A DNA stretch of 64,000 nucleotides from Niabella sp. (GTDB lineage Bacteria; Bacteroidota; Bacteroidia; Chitinophagales; Chitinophagaceae), in assembly GCA_017744715.1 (NCBI GenBank), contig JAGIAT010000005.1:1-64000 (forward strand), written 5' to 3'. The position numbers were made by a program, and so were the translations under genes. Below, piece by piece: positions 53,561 through 62,700 of the stretch (within the stretch, counting starts at the first letter, position 1; each line of letters opens with the position of its first letter). Below the pieces are notes generated by a model. That model made no database searches and was not told the DNA's origin. It saw nothing but the letters and a program-made list of their open reading frames with translations.

Positions 53561-54013
53561 TTAACCGGCGTCTTTGGGCGCGGGATTCCCTTTACCGGTA
53601 TCAATCCGGTTACGAAGGCTGTTCAGGATAAAGTCTGACCACGCGTTTGAACAGGCACCATAACATTCCACATCCGGCTGCAGCCCCTCATGTGTAAAGC
53701 GGAGCTGGGTATGGCCTTTTTCTTCTGAAATTTCAAAGGAGATCCGGGTATCATTCCATTCTGCCTGGTTCTGCAGGAAATTGAGCCGGCTATCGGTAAC
53801 CAGCCATACGACTTTTGTACCAGGAACTACTTCGGTTAATTGCTGGCGGGAATAATGTACATCGCCAAAGCGCACTTCAAATACATCATCTTTCTGAAGT
53901 GTTTTCCCTTCCAGGTTTTCTGTCCACCATCCGCGCACATCGTTTACAGCATTGAACACGGCTTCGGGTGTTTGATCCGTTATAATGGAAACGGAAAAAT
54001 TTCGGTTATTCAT
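53561..54013 (-). CDS. SRPBCC/AHSA1-family protein (copy A)
   Basis: The START/Bet v1-like fold is recognised from SIITDQTPEAVFNAVNDVRG with WWTENLEG, then TKVVWLVTDS, WNDTRISFEI and LRFTHEGLQPDVECYGACSN. Members bind hydrophobic ligands, but the ligand is unknown. It is a paralogue of the next upstream gene (33 bases away, same strand), so the pair is a tandem duplication. It ends TGKGNPAPKD, close to TGKGTPNPRE in the sister protein. Confidence 0.88.
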   Translation of the reverse strand: MNNRNFSVSIITDQTPEAVFNAVNDVRGWWTENLEGKTLQKDDVFEVRFGDVHYSRQQLTEVVPGTKVVWLVTDSRLNFLQNQAEWNDTRISFEISEEKGHTQLRFTHEGLQPDVECYGACSNAWSDFILNSLRNRIDTGKGNPAPKDAG

Positions 54014-54046
54014 ATTGAAATGATTGATGGGGTTATAAAAACAGGT

Positions 54047-54541
54047 TTATGCCGGTTGCAGGTTCCATTTTTTAAGCAGCTCCTCGTTAAAACCGCCTTC
54101 CCTGGGGTTGGGGGTACCCTTTCCGGTGGTAATGAGCTGGTACAGGCTGTTTTGGATATAGTTGGTCCAGGCATCATGGCAAATGGGGTAACATTCATCC
54201 GCCGGCACCAGGCCCTGGTGGGTAAACTGCAATTGGGTGCCGCCATAAACACTGCTGATGTCAAAGATCACGTTGGTGTCTTTCCATTCGTTTTGATCGC
54301 TGATAAAATCGAAATAGTTATCCAGCACCAGCCATACTACCCGTTTGTTGGGCACTACTTCGATCAGCTGTATTTTACAGATATGTACCTGCTTGTAATG
54401 GTAAAGAAATACATCGTTGAGCTGTGTGGTTGAACCTTCAAGCTCCTCGCTCCACCAGCCGCGTACATTGGTAACGGCGTTAAAGACCTGCTCCGGGCTG
54501 GCAGCCACGCGAATGGTAGTGGTGAAATTGTTTTGTTCCAT
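54047..54541 (-). CDS. SRPBCC/AHSA1-family protein (copy B)
   Basis: It has the same fold and landmarks as its neighbour: TTIRVAASPEQVFNAVTNVR with GWWSEELEG, NKRVVWLVLDNYF, TNVIFDISSVYGGTQLQFTH, and a Cys-containing PADECYPICHDAW. At 164 aa it is a little longer at the C-terminus. The pair is transcribed divergently from the GlxA-type regulator 253 bases away, which may control it. Confidence 0.88.
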   Translation of the reverse strand: MEQNNFTTTIRVAASPEQVFNAVTNVRGWWSEELEGSTTQLNDVFLYHYKQVHICKIQLIEVVPNKRVVWLVLDNYFDFISDQNEWKDTNVIFDISSVYGGTQLQFTHQGLVPADECYPICHDAWTNYIQNSLYQLITTGKGTPNPREGGFNEELLKKWNLQPA

Positions 54542-54710
54542 TGTTTCTTTTTTTTAGGTTAAAAACGATACTCATACCGCCGGTAATGCTGTTGCCGCCA
54601 TATCCGTGCTGAGCAGGGTACAAAGCTATTGGCTTAATGATGTATTTTCAGTGTGTAAAATGGACTTTAATACGGGGATATTTGGACAGGGATGGTTTAA
54701 TACCTTTGTA

Positions 54711-54718
54711 ACGGCAAT
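54711..54718 (+). promoter_or_regulatory. -7 element of the GlxA-type regulator gene
   Basis: TACCTTTG is an exact TAnnTTTG, 76 bases before the ATG. A TTTG (54681-54684) lies 26 bases upstream, longer than the usual spacing. Confidence 0.42.
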
Positions 54719-54794
54719 TTTTATGAAGTGTGGCAGGCCTGCAGGTTGTGCTTAAACGTATGGCGGACCACCCGGAAAATAAAAAAATAACAGC

Positions 54795-55775
54795 ATGAAA
54801 CATATAACCATCGTAGTGCCGGATTGCAGGGTCAATGTAAATACCATCGGCGGGGCATATGATATCCTGCGTCAGGCAAACGAATACTGGAAACAGGCAG
54901 GGCACCCATCCCTGTTGAATATCGAAATTGCCGGCTTTGCTTCAGAGGTTTGTTCTCATAACGGGTACCTGGCAATCCGGCCCGTTGATATCCGCCAGAT
55001 CCGTCAAACAGACCTGGTGCTGATTCCGGCCGTGCTGGGCGAATACGAGGAAGCGGTACGGCAGAACCAGGAGCTCCTGGACTGGATCCGGTTGCAATAC
55101 AAATGCGGCGCAGAAGTGGCCAGCATGTGCTCCGGCGCTTTTTTGCTGGCGGCTACAGGGCTTTTGCAAAACCGGGCTTGTTCCATTCATTGGAATAAGG
55201 TGGCGGAATTTGAACGGATGTTCCCGGGCGTACATATTGCCACCGGCAGGATCATTACCCATGAAAATGGCATCTATACCAACGGCGGCGCCTATTCGTT
55301 CCTGAACCTGATCCTGTACCTTGTAGAAAACCTGTTCGACCGTTCCATTGCCATCCGCTGCTCAAAGGTTTTTCAGATCGAAGTGGAACGGACCACCCAG
55401 TCTCCGTTTACCATCTTCCAGGTACAGAAAGAGCACGACGATGAATTGATCCAGCACGCGCAAACTTATATTGAAGAACACCTGGATACCCGGATCTCTT
55501 TTGAAAAGTTGGCTGTGCAGCTGGCGATCAGCCGGCGCAATTTTGACCGGCGTTTTATAAAAGCAACTGGTAATACCCCCGTTGCCTACCTGCAGCGGGT
55601 AAAGATCGAAGCTGCCAAAAAAGAGCTGGAGCGCGGACGTAAAACTATATTTGAAGTGATGATGGATGTAGGCTATACCGATGATAAAACCTTCCGGGAT
55701 GTATTCCGGAAAATAACCGGCCTTTCGCCCACAGATTACCGCAACCGTTATAGTAAAACACGGATCACTGCATAA
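54795..55775 (+). CDS. GlxA-family transcriptional regulator (DJ-1/PfpI plus AraC HTH)
   Basis: The N-terminal DJ-1/PfpI-like domain (about 1-175, VVPDCRVNVNTIGGAYDIL, AEVASMCSGAFLLAATGLL with the nucleophile-position Cys) is a ligand-sensing module. The C-terminal AraC domain (about 222-320) has FEKLAVQLAISRRNFDRRFI and IFEVMMDVGYTDDKTFRDVF as its two helix-turn-helix motifs. At 326 aa it is typical. It is divergent from the two SRPBCC genes, which are plausible targets. Confidence 0.93.
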   Translation: MKHITIVVPDCRVNVNTIGGAYDILRQANEYWKQAGHPSLLNIEIAGFASEVCSHNGYLAIRPVDIRQIRQTDLVLIPAVLGEYEEAVRQNQELLDWIRLQYKCGAEVASMCSGAFLLAATGLLQNRACSIHWNKVAEFERMFPGVHIATGRIITHENGIYTNGGAYSFLNLILYLVENLFDRSIAIRCSKVFQIEVERTTQSPFTIFQVQKEHDDELIQHAQTYIEEHLDTRISFEKLAVQLAISRRNFDRRFIKATGNTPVAYLQRVKIEAAKKELERGRKTIFEVMMDVGYTDDKTFRDVFRKITGLSPTDYRNRYSKTRITA

Positions 55776-55784
55776 TCCGGTTTT

Positions 55785-56070
55785 TTGCTGGGAAAATATT
55801 CTCTGCTTGCGGAGGAATTTTGGTCGCCGCAGGAAAAGCTGGTATGGAGTGATTTTGTTCGGCGTATGGAAGCGCGGTTTCGCTATACGGATGCGGGACA
55901 GGTAAAGTATGCCCGGAGTGCCTGTGACCCCCGTAATTACCGGTGTAAAAGATGCCAACGATTCGCTGATGGTATTATCAGTTTAACGGAACCAATCCCG
56001 ATCATTTTTCGCCCAGATACAACGATGTTTTCTCTTTTTGATAGCCTTTATTTTTATACAGATGCAGCGG
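55785..56070 (+). pseudogene. Decayed C-terminus of a GH20 beta-N-acetylhexosaminidase
   Basis: LLAEEFWSPQEKLVWSDFVR and GQVKYARS lie in one frame, the usual end of the GH20 barrel. TPVITGVKDANDSLMV lies in a second frame from 55921. TNPDHFSPRYND lies in a third from 55991. All three belong in order to the C-terminus of Bacteroidota GH20 enzymes, so at least two frameshifts have occurred. The catalytic domain is absent. The fragment starts only 10 bases after the GlxA-type gene. Confidence 0.62.
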
Positions 56071-56211
56071 CCGGTGATGTTGAAGCTGTGGAACAATTAA
56101 CACAGCGACGCGTAATTTAAAAACTGTTTTGTTATTACGATAATGTATAAAAGTTTATTTTTCCGGTTTTTATCTGAACGCTTAATTTAAAAATAATAAC
56201 CCGCTGCACGA

Positions 56212-57300
56212 ATGACAAATAAATTAATACTTATTGTTGGGCTTGTAATATTAACGAAGTTCGCAGCCGCACAGCAATACCTGCCCCTGGCTTCTTCGCA
56301 AACGGATTATATAACGGACCTGGCCCTGATCTACCAGGGAGGTGTACATCGCCCGGACTGGACTGCGGAGCAGATAGCGCCCTATGTGTACCGGCAACAA
56401 GGAAAGAAAATTGATTTTTTATTTGATGGATTTCTCTTCATTGAGTTTAAGAACGGAAAGGGAAAGGATTATTCCATCGGTTATGAAAAAGAACATGCAG
56501 GTAAGGAAGAATGGTCGTGGCTGCTGGACCGGAACTTTGAAAAAGGAAAAGCCATTCATGCATTAAATGACGTACTGGCGGGGCTTGCAAAAAAAAGAAT
56601 AAAGCCCGTTCGCAAACGAAAAGTGGTGCTGACCTTGCCTGAACCGATCCATAATCAAAAAGACTGGGGGCTGCTGGATGGAAAAATGCTGAGCTTCGAT
56701 ACGGAAGAAAGCCGCTTTCTGGCCTGTAAGTGGTATATTGATGATGCGCTGGATCGCTGGCGTAAAGCGGGGCTGGATCAGCTGGATCTTGCCGGATTTT
56801 ACTGGGTGGCAGAGCAGAGCACCGGTGGAAAAGCATTAATTCCCCGTATTGCCGAATACATCCGTTCAAAGAAAATGAAATTTTACTGGATCCCATATTG
56901 GAAAGCAGAAGGACACGGTAACTGGAAGGCCGCTGGTTTTGACGCGGCGTATCAACAGCCCAATCATTTCTTTGATGAAAAAATAGCAGACAGCCGGATC
57001 GATGAAGCCTGCGATTTTGCAAGGCAGCATGAAATGGGGATGGAGCTGGAATTTGACATGCGGGTGGAACAACCCAGTTTTGAAAGGCGGTTGATCGCTT
57101 ATGTCAACGGCTTTCAAAAGAAAGGTGTGCTGGATGATGCGGCAATGGCCTATTATGAAGGCGGAGCTGGAATCATGAAACTGGCAGAACACAAGGATAC
57201 CCGTATGCAGGCATTGTATCAAAAACTTGCAACGATCATTGCCGGACGCCAGCAGAAAGCAGATGTCTACTATAAACGCCGCAAGGAAGTTAAACGGTAA
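56212..57300 (+). CDS. DUF4855 domain secreted protein
   Basis: A signal peptide (about 1-20, ending KFAAAQQ) precedes a single domain that I recognise as DUF4855. Its landmarks are YITDLALIYQGGVHRPDWTA, FDGFLFIEFKNGKGKDYSIG, KVVLTLPEPIHNQKDWG, LDLAGFYWVAEQ and FYWIPYWKAEGHGNWKAAGF. The pattern suggests a TIM-barrel glycosidase-like fold, but the activity is unproven. At 362 aa it is full length. Confidence 0.82.
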   Translation: MTNKLILIVGLVILTKFAAAQQYLPLASSQTDYITDLALIYQGGVHRPDWTAEQIAPYVYRQQGKKIDFLFDGFLFIEFKNGKGKDYSIGYEKEHAGKEEWSWLLDRNFEKGKAIHALNDVLAGLAKKRIKPVRKRKVVLTLPEPIHNQKDWGLLDGKMLSFDTEESRFLACKWYIDDALDRWRKAGLDQLDLAGFYWVAEQSTGGKALIPRIAEYIRSKKMKFYWIPYWKAEGHGNWKAAGFDAAYQQPNHFFDEKIADSRIDEACDFARQHEMGMELEFDMRVEQPSFERRLIAYVNGFQKKGVLDDAAMAYYEGGAGIMKLAEHKDTRMQALYQKLATIIAGRQQKADVYYKRRKEVKR

Positions 57301-57395
57301 TAAGCACGGGATTTTGCAAGGAGCGTTGTCAGGTATCAGATGAAGGCTTTTGGGAGCGATCAGCAACCAGATCCGTTAGCAACCAGGGTTGAATG

Positions 57396-58148
57396 AACCG
57401 CAATGTACGCAAAGCAATCCGCGAAGGTCGCAACGAAAACGTTATGACGGCCATCCTGGCGCACCTTGCGTGGCCCTTGCGCTCTTAGCGGTTTAAATTA
57501 ACCGCAATGTACGCAAAGCAATCCGCGAAGGTCGCAATGAAAACGTTATGGCAGCTATTCTGGTGCCCCTGGCGTGTCCCTTGCGCCCGTTGCGTTTGAA
57601 TGAACCGCGATGGACGCTAAGTATCCGCAACGATCGCAATGAAAACCGTTGCAGCAGCTGTCCTGGCGCTCCTTGCGTGTCCCTTGCGCTCTTAGCGGTT
57701 TAAATTAACCGCAATGTACGCAAAGCAATCCGCGAAGGTCGCAACGAAAACGTTATGACGGCCATCCAGGCGCCCCTTGCGTGTCCCTGGCGCTCTTAGC
57801 GGTTTAAGTCAACCGCGATGTACGCAAAGCATTCGCAACGATCGCAATGAAAGCCGTTGCGGCAGCTGTCCTGGTGGTCCTCGCGTTCTTAGCGGTTTGA
57901 TTTAACCGCCATGGAGCAAAGCCTCCGCGAAGGAGGCATCGAAAACGTTATGGCGGCCATCCAGGCGCCCCTGCGTGTCCCTGGCGCTCTTAGCGGTTTA
58001 AATTAACCGCAATGTACGCAAAGCAATCCGCGAAGGTCGCAATGAAAGCCGTTGTGGCAACTGTCCTGGCGCCCCTTGCGTGGCCCTTGCGCTCTTAGCG
58101 GTTTAAATCAACCACGATGGACACTATCCCGGCGTCTTGCGTTAAATA
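57396..58148. repeat. Tandem array, seven units of about 104 bp plus a partial unit
   Basis: Units start with AACCGC near 57396, 57500, 57603, 57707, 57811, 57904 and 58005, with a partial unit at 58110. Spacings are 104, 103, 104, 104, 93, 101 and 105. Each unit reads AACCGCAATGTACGCAAAGC, then a CCGCGAAGGTCGCAA block, an AACGTTATG or CCGTTG block, and closes CGCTCTTAGCGGTTTAAAT. The ends are inverted copies of each other (AACCGC/GCGGTT), so every unit can fold on itself. No gene is present. Confidence 0.88.
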
Positions 58149-58423
58149 AGCATCTTCTGAGAGCCGCCGGTTATATAAATACGTTCAGTGAATAATACGC
58201 AGCACCTGCAACCAACCAACTGTTAGTTATTTAAATGGTTGCTGCTTTCTGTTTCGTTACCTGCTTGCATAAAACAAAACATCCCTTGTTCCGTCCGCAG
58301 AATATGCTTATTTTAGTGCCCTCGAAAATGATTGTTTGAAATGAGCGATGCGCTACCTGCCGCATGAAGTAATGATTGTTTTGCGGATTTCTCCTGATCA
58401 TTTTAAAAGTAAAAATTAAACAG
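58149..58423. other. Spacer before the sialate esterase gene
   Basis: I see no gene. An upstream in-frame ATG at 58376 exists, but the signal peptide begins at 58424. Confidence 0.5.
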
Positions 58424-60406
58424 ATGAAATCTTGCCGCTTTGCAGCACTACTATGCCTTGCCGTGACGCTTGGTTGTTCAATATCCCTGTTTGCCGAAGT
58501 AACCCTGCCGGCTGTAATCAGCAATAATATGGTATTGCAGCAAAAAGCAACCCCTGCGCTTTGGGGCACAGCCACCGCGGGCAAAACCGTTACGGTACAA
58601 ACCTCATGGGATAAACGAACCTATCAGGCCAAAGCAGATCAAAACGGCAACTGGAAGGTACATGTAAAGACGGCCGCTTATGGCGGTCCGTATACGATCA
58701 CGATTACAGAGGACCACACCATCACCCTGGAAAATGTACTGATCGGCGATGTATGGTTATGCTCCGGTCAGTCCAATATGGAAATGCCCCTGGCAGGCTG
58801 GGGAAAGATCCTTAATTATGAACAGGAGATCGCTCATGCCAATCATCCTGATATCCGGCTATTACAGGCGATTCACGTTACCGCCAATCAACCAATAACC
58901 AACCTTAAGATCCGGAACAGCGGATGGGATGTTTGCAGCCCGGAAACAGTGGCAGAGTTCTCATCGGTGGCATATTTCTTTGCACGGGAGTTGTATGAAA
59001 AAACAAAGATCCCCATCGGGCTTATCCACAGCTCCTGGGGTGGTACCATAGCGGAAGCATGGACCAGTTATGAAACCCTGCAGCAATTGCCGGATTTTGC
59101 TGCCGCCGCGCAGAAAATAAAAGCAACCCCCAATGTAGACCAAAAAGCCTTTGAGCAAATGTTTGCCGAATGGAATCAACAACGGCTGGCTGCTGACAAA
59201 GGAATGGTAAACGGAAAAGCCGTTAGGGCGGCAGCGGAGCTGAATACGGCAGACTGGAAGACCATGCCGGTGCCCGGACTGGTAGAAGAGAACGGCTTGC
59301 CCGGTTTTGACGGAGTGATCTGGTTTAAACGTAGTTTGTCCATCCCGGAGAACTGGCCGGCGGAAGATCTGACACTGAACCTGGGGCCTATTGATGACGA
59401 TGATATTACCTGGTTCAACGGCGAGCAGATTGGTGCTACCAACGGATGGAATAAGGAGCGGATATACACCATACCGGCGCGATTGATAAAAAAGGGAACC
59501 AATCACCTTACGGTGCGGGTAACGGATAACAGCAATGCCGGCGGTATTTACGGAACCCCGGCGCAGCTTTTCATCAGGAATGGGGCCGGCCAGCGCATCG
59601 AACTGCCTGGGAACTGGTTGTATAAAGTACCCTATGCATTAAAAGACCTGCCTCCGGCGCCGCAAAACCCAAACAATCCAAACCGGCCAACAGTGCTTTA
59701 TAATGCAATGATCCATCCCATCATTAACTATACCATCAAAGGAGCCATCTGGTACCAGGGAGAATCCAATGCGGGCAGAGCCTATCAATACCGGCAATTG
59801 TTTCCGGCCATGATCAAAGACTGGCGGTCAAAATTTCCATCGGGCAACTTTCCGTTCTATTTTGTACAGCTGGCCAATTTTATGAAACGGGCCGATCAGC
59901 CAGGCCCTTCTGCATGGGCCGAACTGCGGGAAGCACAGTTAATGACCACACAGCTTTCCAATACCGGTATGGCTACCATTATTGATATCGGTGATGCAAA
60001 GGATATCCATCCGAAAAATAAACAGGAGGTAGGACGCCGGCTGGCATTGATCGCACTGAACCGGGATTACAAAAAGAACATCGAATACTCCGGGCCGCGT
60101 TACAAAACACAAAAGATAACGGGCGACAGGATTGTGCTGACCTTTGATCATGCAGCAGGCATGAAGGCCGGCGAAGGTAAGCTCTCCGGCTTTGCGATTG
60201 CCGGGGCCGACCGGAAGTTTTACTGGGCAGAAGCCACCATCAACGGATCCACGATAACGGTAAAGGCCCCGGAGGTGAAACAACCGGTAGCAGTGCGTTA
60301 TGCCTGGGCCGATAACCCGGACGCCAATCTGGTGAATGCAGCAGGACTGCCGGCCTCCCCATTCCGTACAGACCAGTGGGACGGAATTACCAAAGGAGTG
60401 AAATGA
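58424..60406 (+). CDS. Sialate O-acetylesterase-type SGNH hydrolase
   Basis: This is a secreted esterase removing acetyl groups from sialic acids or other glycans. The start at 58424 gives a signal peptide (MKSCRFAALLCLAVTLGC, ending LFAEV). The SGNH blocks are GDVWLCSGQSNMEMP (nucleophile Ser), AIWYQGESNAGRAYQY and DIHPKNKQEVGRRLAL (catalytic Asp-His pair). A beta-sandwich insert (about 265-390, GFDGVIWFKRSLSIPENWP, VTDNSNAGGIYG) is the usual interrupting domain of this family. At 660 aa it is complete. Confidence 0.92.
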   Translation: MKSCRFAALLCLAVTLGCSISLFAEVTLPAVISNNMVLQQKATPALWGTATAGKTVTVQTSWDKRTYQAKADQNGNWKVHVKTAAYGGPYTITITEDHTITLENVLIGDVWLCSGQSNMEMPLAGWGKILNYEQEIAHANHPDIRLLQAIHVTANQPITNLKIRNSGWDVCSPETVAEFSSVAYFFARELYEKTKIPIGLIHSSWGGTIAEAWTSYETLQQLPDFAAAAQKIKATPNVDQKAFEQMFAEWNQQRLAADKGMVNGKAVRAAAELNTADWKTMPVPGLVEENGLPGFDGVIWFKRSLSIPENWPAEDLTLNLGPIDDDDITWFNGEQIGATNGWNKERIYTIPARLIKKGTNHLTVRVTDNSNAGGIYGTPAQLFIRNGAGQRIELPGNWLYKVPYALKDLPPAPQNPNNPNRPTVLYNAMIHPIINYTIKGAIWYQGESNAGRAYQYRQLFPAMIKDWRSKFPSGNFPFYFVQLANFMKRADQPGPSAWAELREAQLMTTQLSNTGMATIIDIGDAKDIHPKNKQEVGRRLALIALNRDYKKNIEYSGPRYKTQKITGDRIVLTFDHAAGMKAGEGKLSGFAIAGADRKFYWAEATINGSTITVKAPEVKQPVAVRYAWADNPDANLVNAAGLPASPFRTDQWDGITKGVK

Positions 60407-60745
60407 TTGCATGTTTAGATGAACAACTGAAAACTGAAAACTGATAACTGATAACTGAGTATACCGACTCACTGATCCGGTTCCCCGTTTTTTTAAATAC
60501 GATGTTTATTGCTTCTAAGGAAAAGATTCCGAAGCCGTAACGAAATCAGCACTTTAATATTTGAAATTTTTTATTCCATATTTTACATTCCCGCAGGGCC
60601 AGGTTCGACGTTTCACGCTGGATCCGTTTTTATGCTTGAAGAACAACTGAAAACTGATAACTGAATACTGACAACTGAAAGCCCGGCTCAATCTCATATT
60701 ATAATAAAAAATGCTTATTTTGTATAGAGATTTAAAATCCTGTTT
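60407..60745. repeat. Mosaic phased repeats, no gene
   Basis: ACAACTGAAAACTGAAAACT, GATAACTGATAACTGAG and, near 60650, ACAACTGAAAACTGATAACT recur with a period of about 10-11 bases. A block GTTTCACGCTGGATCCGTTT at about 60610 matches one at 33610-33640. No coding capacity is seen. Confidence 0.65.
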
Positions 60746-61477
60746 ATGAATAAGCATATCCATTCCTGGTTCAGTCCGTCCCTGCAGGCAGAAATGCCGA
60801 TCGTCTCTTATGGTCATTTTGGCACTGTATTGCTGCTGGTACCTACAGCCGGCGCGGACTACCTGGAGTATGAGCGGTTTCAGTTAATCGACAGCCTGGC
60901 GCCGTTTATCAATGAAGGCAAACTGAAAGTATATTCGATTAACAGTGTGAACAATGAAAGCTGGCTGAACAAAAACATAAATAACTGGGACAAAGCGCAA
61001 CGGCATGAGCAATGGAATACATATGTATACAATGAAGTAATTCCTTATATAAAAACGACGTCTGGCGATGATACGCCGGTATTTATCAGCGGTGCTTCCT
61101 TTGGAGCATTACACAGCATGAACCTGTTCTTAAAACGTCCGGACCTGCTGGCCGGTGTTATTGCGATGAGCGGTGTGTATGATCTTACTTATTATACCGA
61201 TGGATTCATCAATGATACGGTATACTATAACAGCCCCTGGCATTATATGCCCAACCTTACCGACCACGGGATCCTGGAACAGATCCGCAAAAGTCCGCAC
61301 ATTCATATTCTTACTGGCGCCGGTGCTTATGAGGATCCAAAAGCCGGAGGCGAATTTGCTAAGATCCTTTATGATAAAGGGATCTATTATGAGTTTGACA
61401 ACTGGGGAGAAAATTATAAGCACGACTGGCCTACCTGGAGGGAGATGTTGCCGCACTATATCGGCACCCGGTTTTAA
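60746..61477 (+). CDS. Esterase-family alpha/beta hydrolase
   Basis: This is an intracellular esterase D-like hydrolase: there is no signal peptide. The nucleophile elbow is GASFGAL with Ser118. VIPYIKTT lies before it, GVIAMSGVYDLTYY after it, and the catalytic His is in YKHDWPTWREMLPHYI near the C-terminus. At 243 aa it is full length for the compact enzymes annotated as esterase family protein. The substrate is unknown. Confidence 0.88.
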   Translation: MNKHIHSWFSPSLQAEMPIVSYGHFGTVLLLVPTAGADYLEYERFQLIDSLAPFINEGKLKVYSINSVNNESWLNKNINNWDKAQRHEQWNTYVYNEVIPYIKTTSGDDTPVFISGASFGALHSMNLFLKRPDLLAGVIAMSGVYDLTYYTDGFINDTVYYNSPWHYMPNLTDHGILEQIRKSPHIHILTGAGAYEDPKAGGEFAKILYDKGIYYEFDNWGENYKHDWPTWREMLPHYIGTRF

Positions 61478-61707
61478 AAGGCAGGTTCCGGGTTTCAGAT
61501 TGGATTTCGTTTGATATTTGATGATCGATGATCTATTGGCTGATCACTATTGCCTTTGCTCTGGAGATATATGGACACGGGGGATGTGCAGATTTTTAAA
61601 GGCTGAAAGCCGTTTCACATTCCAGCTCAGATCCGTTTCAGACTCAATGTATGACTCCATTCCCACATTTCCACATTTCCACATTCTCACATTTCCACAT
61701 TTTCAAA
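61478..61707. repeat. Mosaic repeats including a copy of the 33764-33845 block
   Basis: From 61629 to 61707 the sequence runs AGATCCGTTTCAGACTCAAT, GTATGACTCCATTCCCACAT and TTCCACATTTCCACATTCTC, very close to 33764-33845. It ends at the aat stop codon. No gene is present. Confidence 0.7.
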
Positions 61708-62361
61708 TTACTGCCCAGGAATATATTCTTTCAACAACGCATCAAATCGCTTCCCATCAATCATGCGTGCACCCATACTTTCCAGGTATTCCGAATATAC
61801 CTGGCAATCGATGAGCGCTACTTGTTCGTTTTTCAGCTGCGCTACATACCGGGTAAATGCGTAACGGGAGGCATTGCTGACAAGGCTGAACATACTTTCT
61901 CCAAAAAATACGCGGCCCAGCCGGATTCCGTAAAGGCCACCTACCAACTCGCCCTCCTTCCATACTTCCGCACTATGCGCATATCCCTGAAGGTGAAGGG
62001 CATGATAAGCCGCCACGATTGCTTCGGTAATCCAGGTGCCTTCCTGGTTGCTGCGCTTTACCTGCTGGCAATGACGGATCACCGCTTCAAATGCGGTGTT
62101 CGTTGTAAATTGAAAGGCGTTCTTGTTAATGAGCGAACGAACTGTTTTACTGCGCCGGAATTCATCCGGGAATAATACAAAGCGGGGATCGGGGCTCCAC
62201 CAAAGGATGGGCGCTGTTTCATACCAGGGAAAAATACCGGAGGCATAGGCCAGCAAAAGCCGTTGCGGGCTGAGGTCGCCGCCGATGGCCAGCAAACCAT
62301 CTTTTTCAGCCAGGTACGCCGGTGGAAAATAAAGTTCGTCTGACAGCGCAAAAATAGCCAT
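61708..62361 (-). CDS. aat: Leucyl/phenylalanyl-tRNA--protein transferase
   Basis: Aat attaches Leu or Phe to proteins with N-terminal Arg or Lys, making them N-degrons for ClpS-ClpAP. The motifs FPPAYLAEKDGLLAIGGDLS, LLLAYASGIFPWYE, WWSPDPRFVLFP, HSAEVWKEGELVGGLYGI and FGESMFSLVSNASRYAF are diagnostic. At 217 aa it is complete. It follows clpS by 24 bases on the same strand, so the modifier and the reader of the same pathway share an operon. Confidence 0.96.
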   Translation of the reverse strand: MAIFALSDELYFPPAYLAEKDGLLAIGGDLSPQRLLLAYASGIFPWYETAPILWWSPDPRFVLFPDEFRRSKTVRSLINKNAFQFTTNTAFEAVIRHCQQVKRSNQEGTWITEAIVAAYHALHLQGYAHSAEVWKEGELVGGLYGIRLGRVFFGESMFSLVSNASRYAFTRYVAQLKNEQVALIDCQVYSEYLESMGARMIDGKRFDALLKEYIPGQ

Positions 62362-62385
62362 GAAACAGGGGAGTAGTGGTGTTGA

Positions 62386-62688
62386 TTAGGATACCAGCTC
62401 TTCGATAGTAGCCGAAATGCCGCGTTCGAGAATGGCGTTGCACATCGGCTCAAGGTCTTCGTACATGCCCTCTTTAACAGCGTATTTACCTTTGAAATGA
62501 ATGATATAGGAACACTGCTCAGCCTGTTCATAACTATGCCCGCAAACTTCCATCAGGGTTTCAATCACCCATTCGAACGTGTTTACTTCATCATTCCACA
62601 CGATCAGTTGCCAGGAAGCGGCTTCTGCCGTGAGAACATCGGTTGCTACCTCTGTTTTTGTAAACGGGTTGGTTCCGGAAAAACTCAT
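62386..62688 (-). CDS. clpS: ClpS protease adaptor
   Basis: ClpS delivers N-degron proteins to ClpA(P). The core WQLIVWNDEVNTFEWVIETL, HSYEQAEQCSYIIHFKGKYA and VKEGMYEDLEPMCNAILERG fits the ClpS fold, with the N-degron-binding residues around NDEVNTFE. The start at 62688 (MSFSGTNPFTKTE) gives 100 aa. The 39 codons upstream lie before the promoter element and are not coding. TATCTTTG ends 4 bases before this ATG. Confidence 0.93.
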   Translation of the reverse strand: MSFSGTNPFTKTEVATDVLTAEAASWQLIVWNDEVNTFEWVIETLMEVCGHSYEQAEQCSYIIHFKGKYAVKEGMYEDLEPMCNAILERGISATIEELVS

Positions 62689-62692
62689 GATG

Positions 62693-62700
62693 CAAAGATA
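62693..62700 (-). promoter_or_regulatory. -7 element abutting the clpS start codon
   Basis: On the minus strand TATCTTTG fits TAnnTTTG, followed by CATC and the ATG. This implies a leaderless or nearly leaderless clpS-aat transcript. No clear -33 box is seen. Confidence 0.45.

Noticed and set aside
57396..58148. Possible CRISPR array
   Set aside because: The repeated unit is about 104 bp and similar along its whole length. There are no short identical repeats separated by unique spacers, and no cas genes are near.
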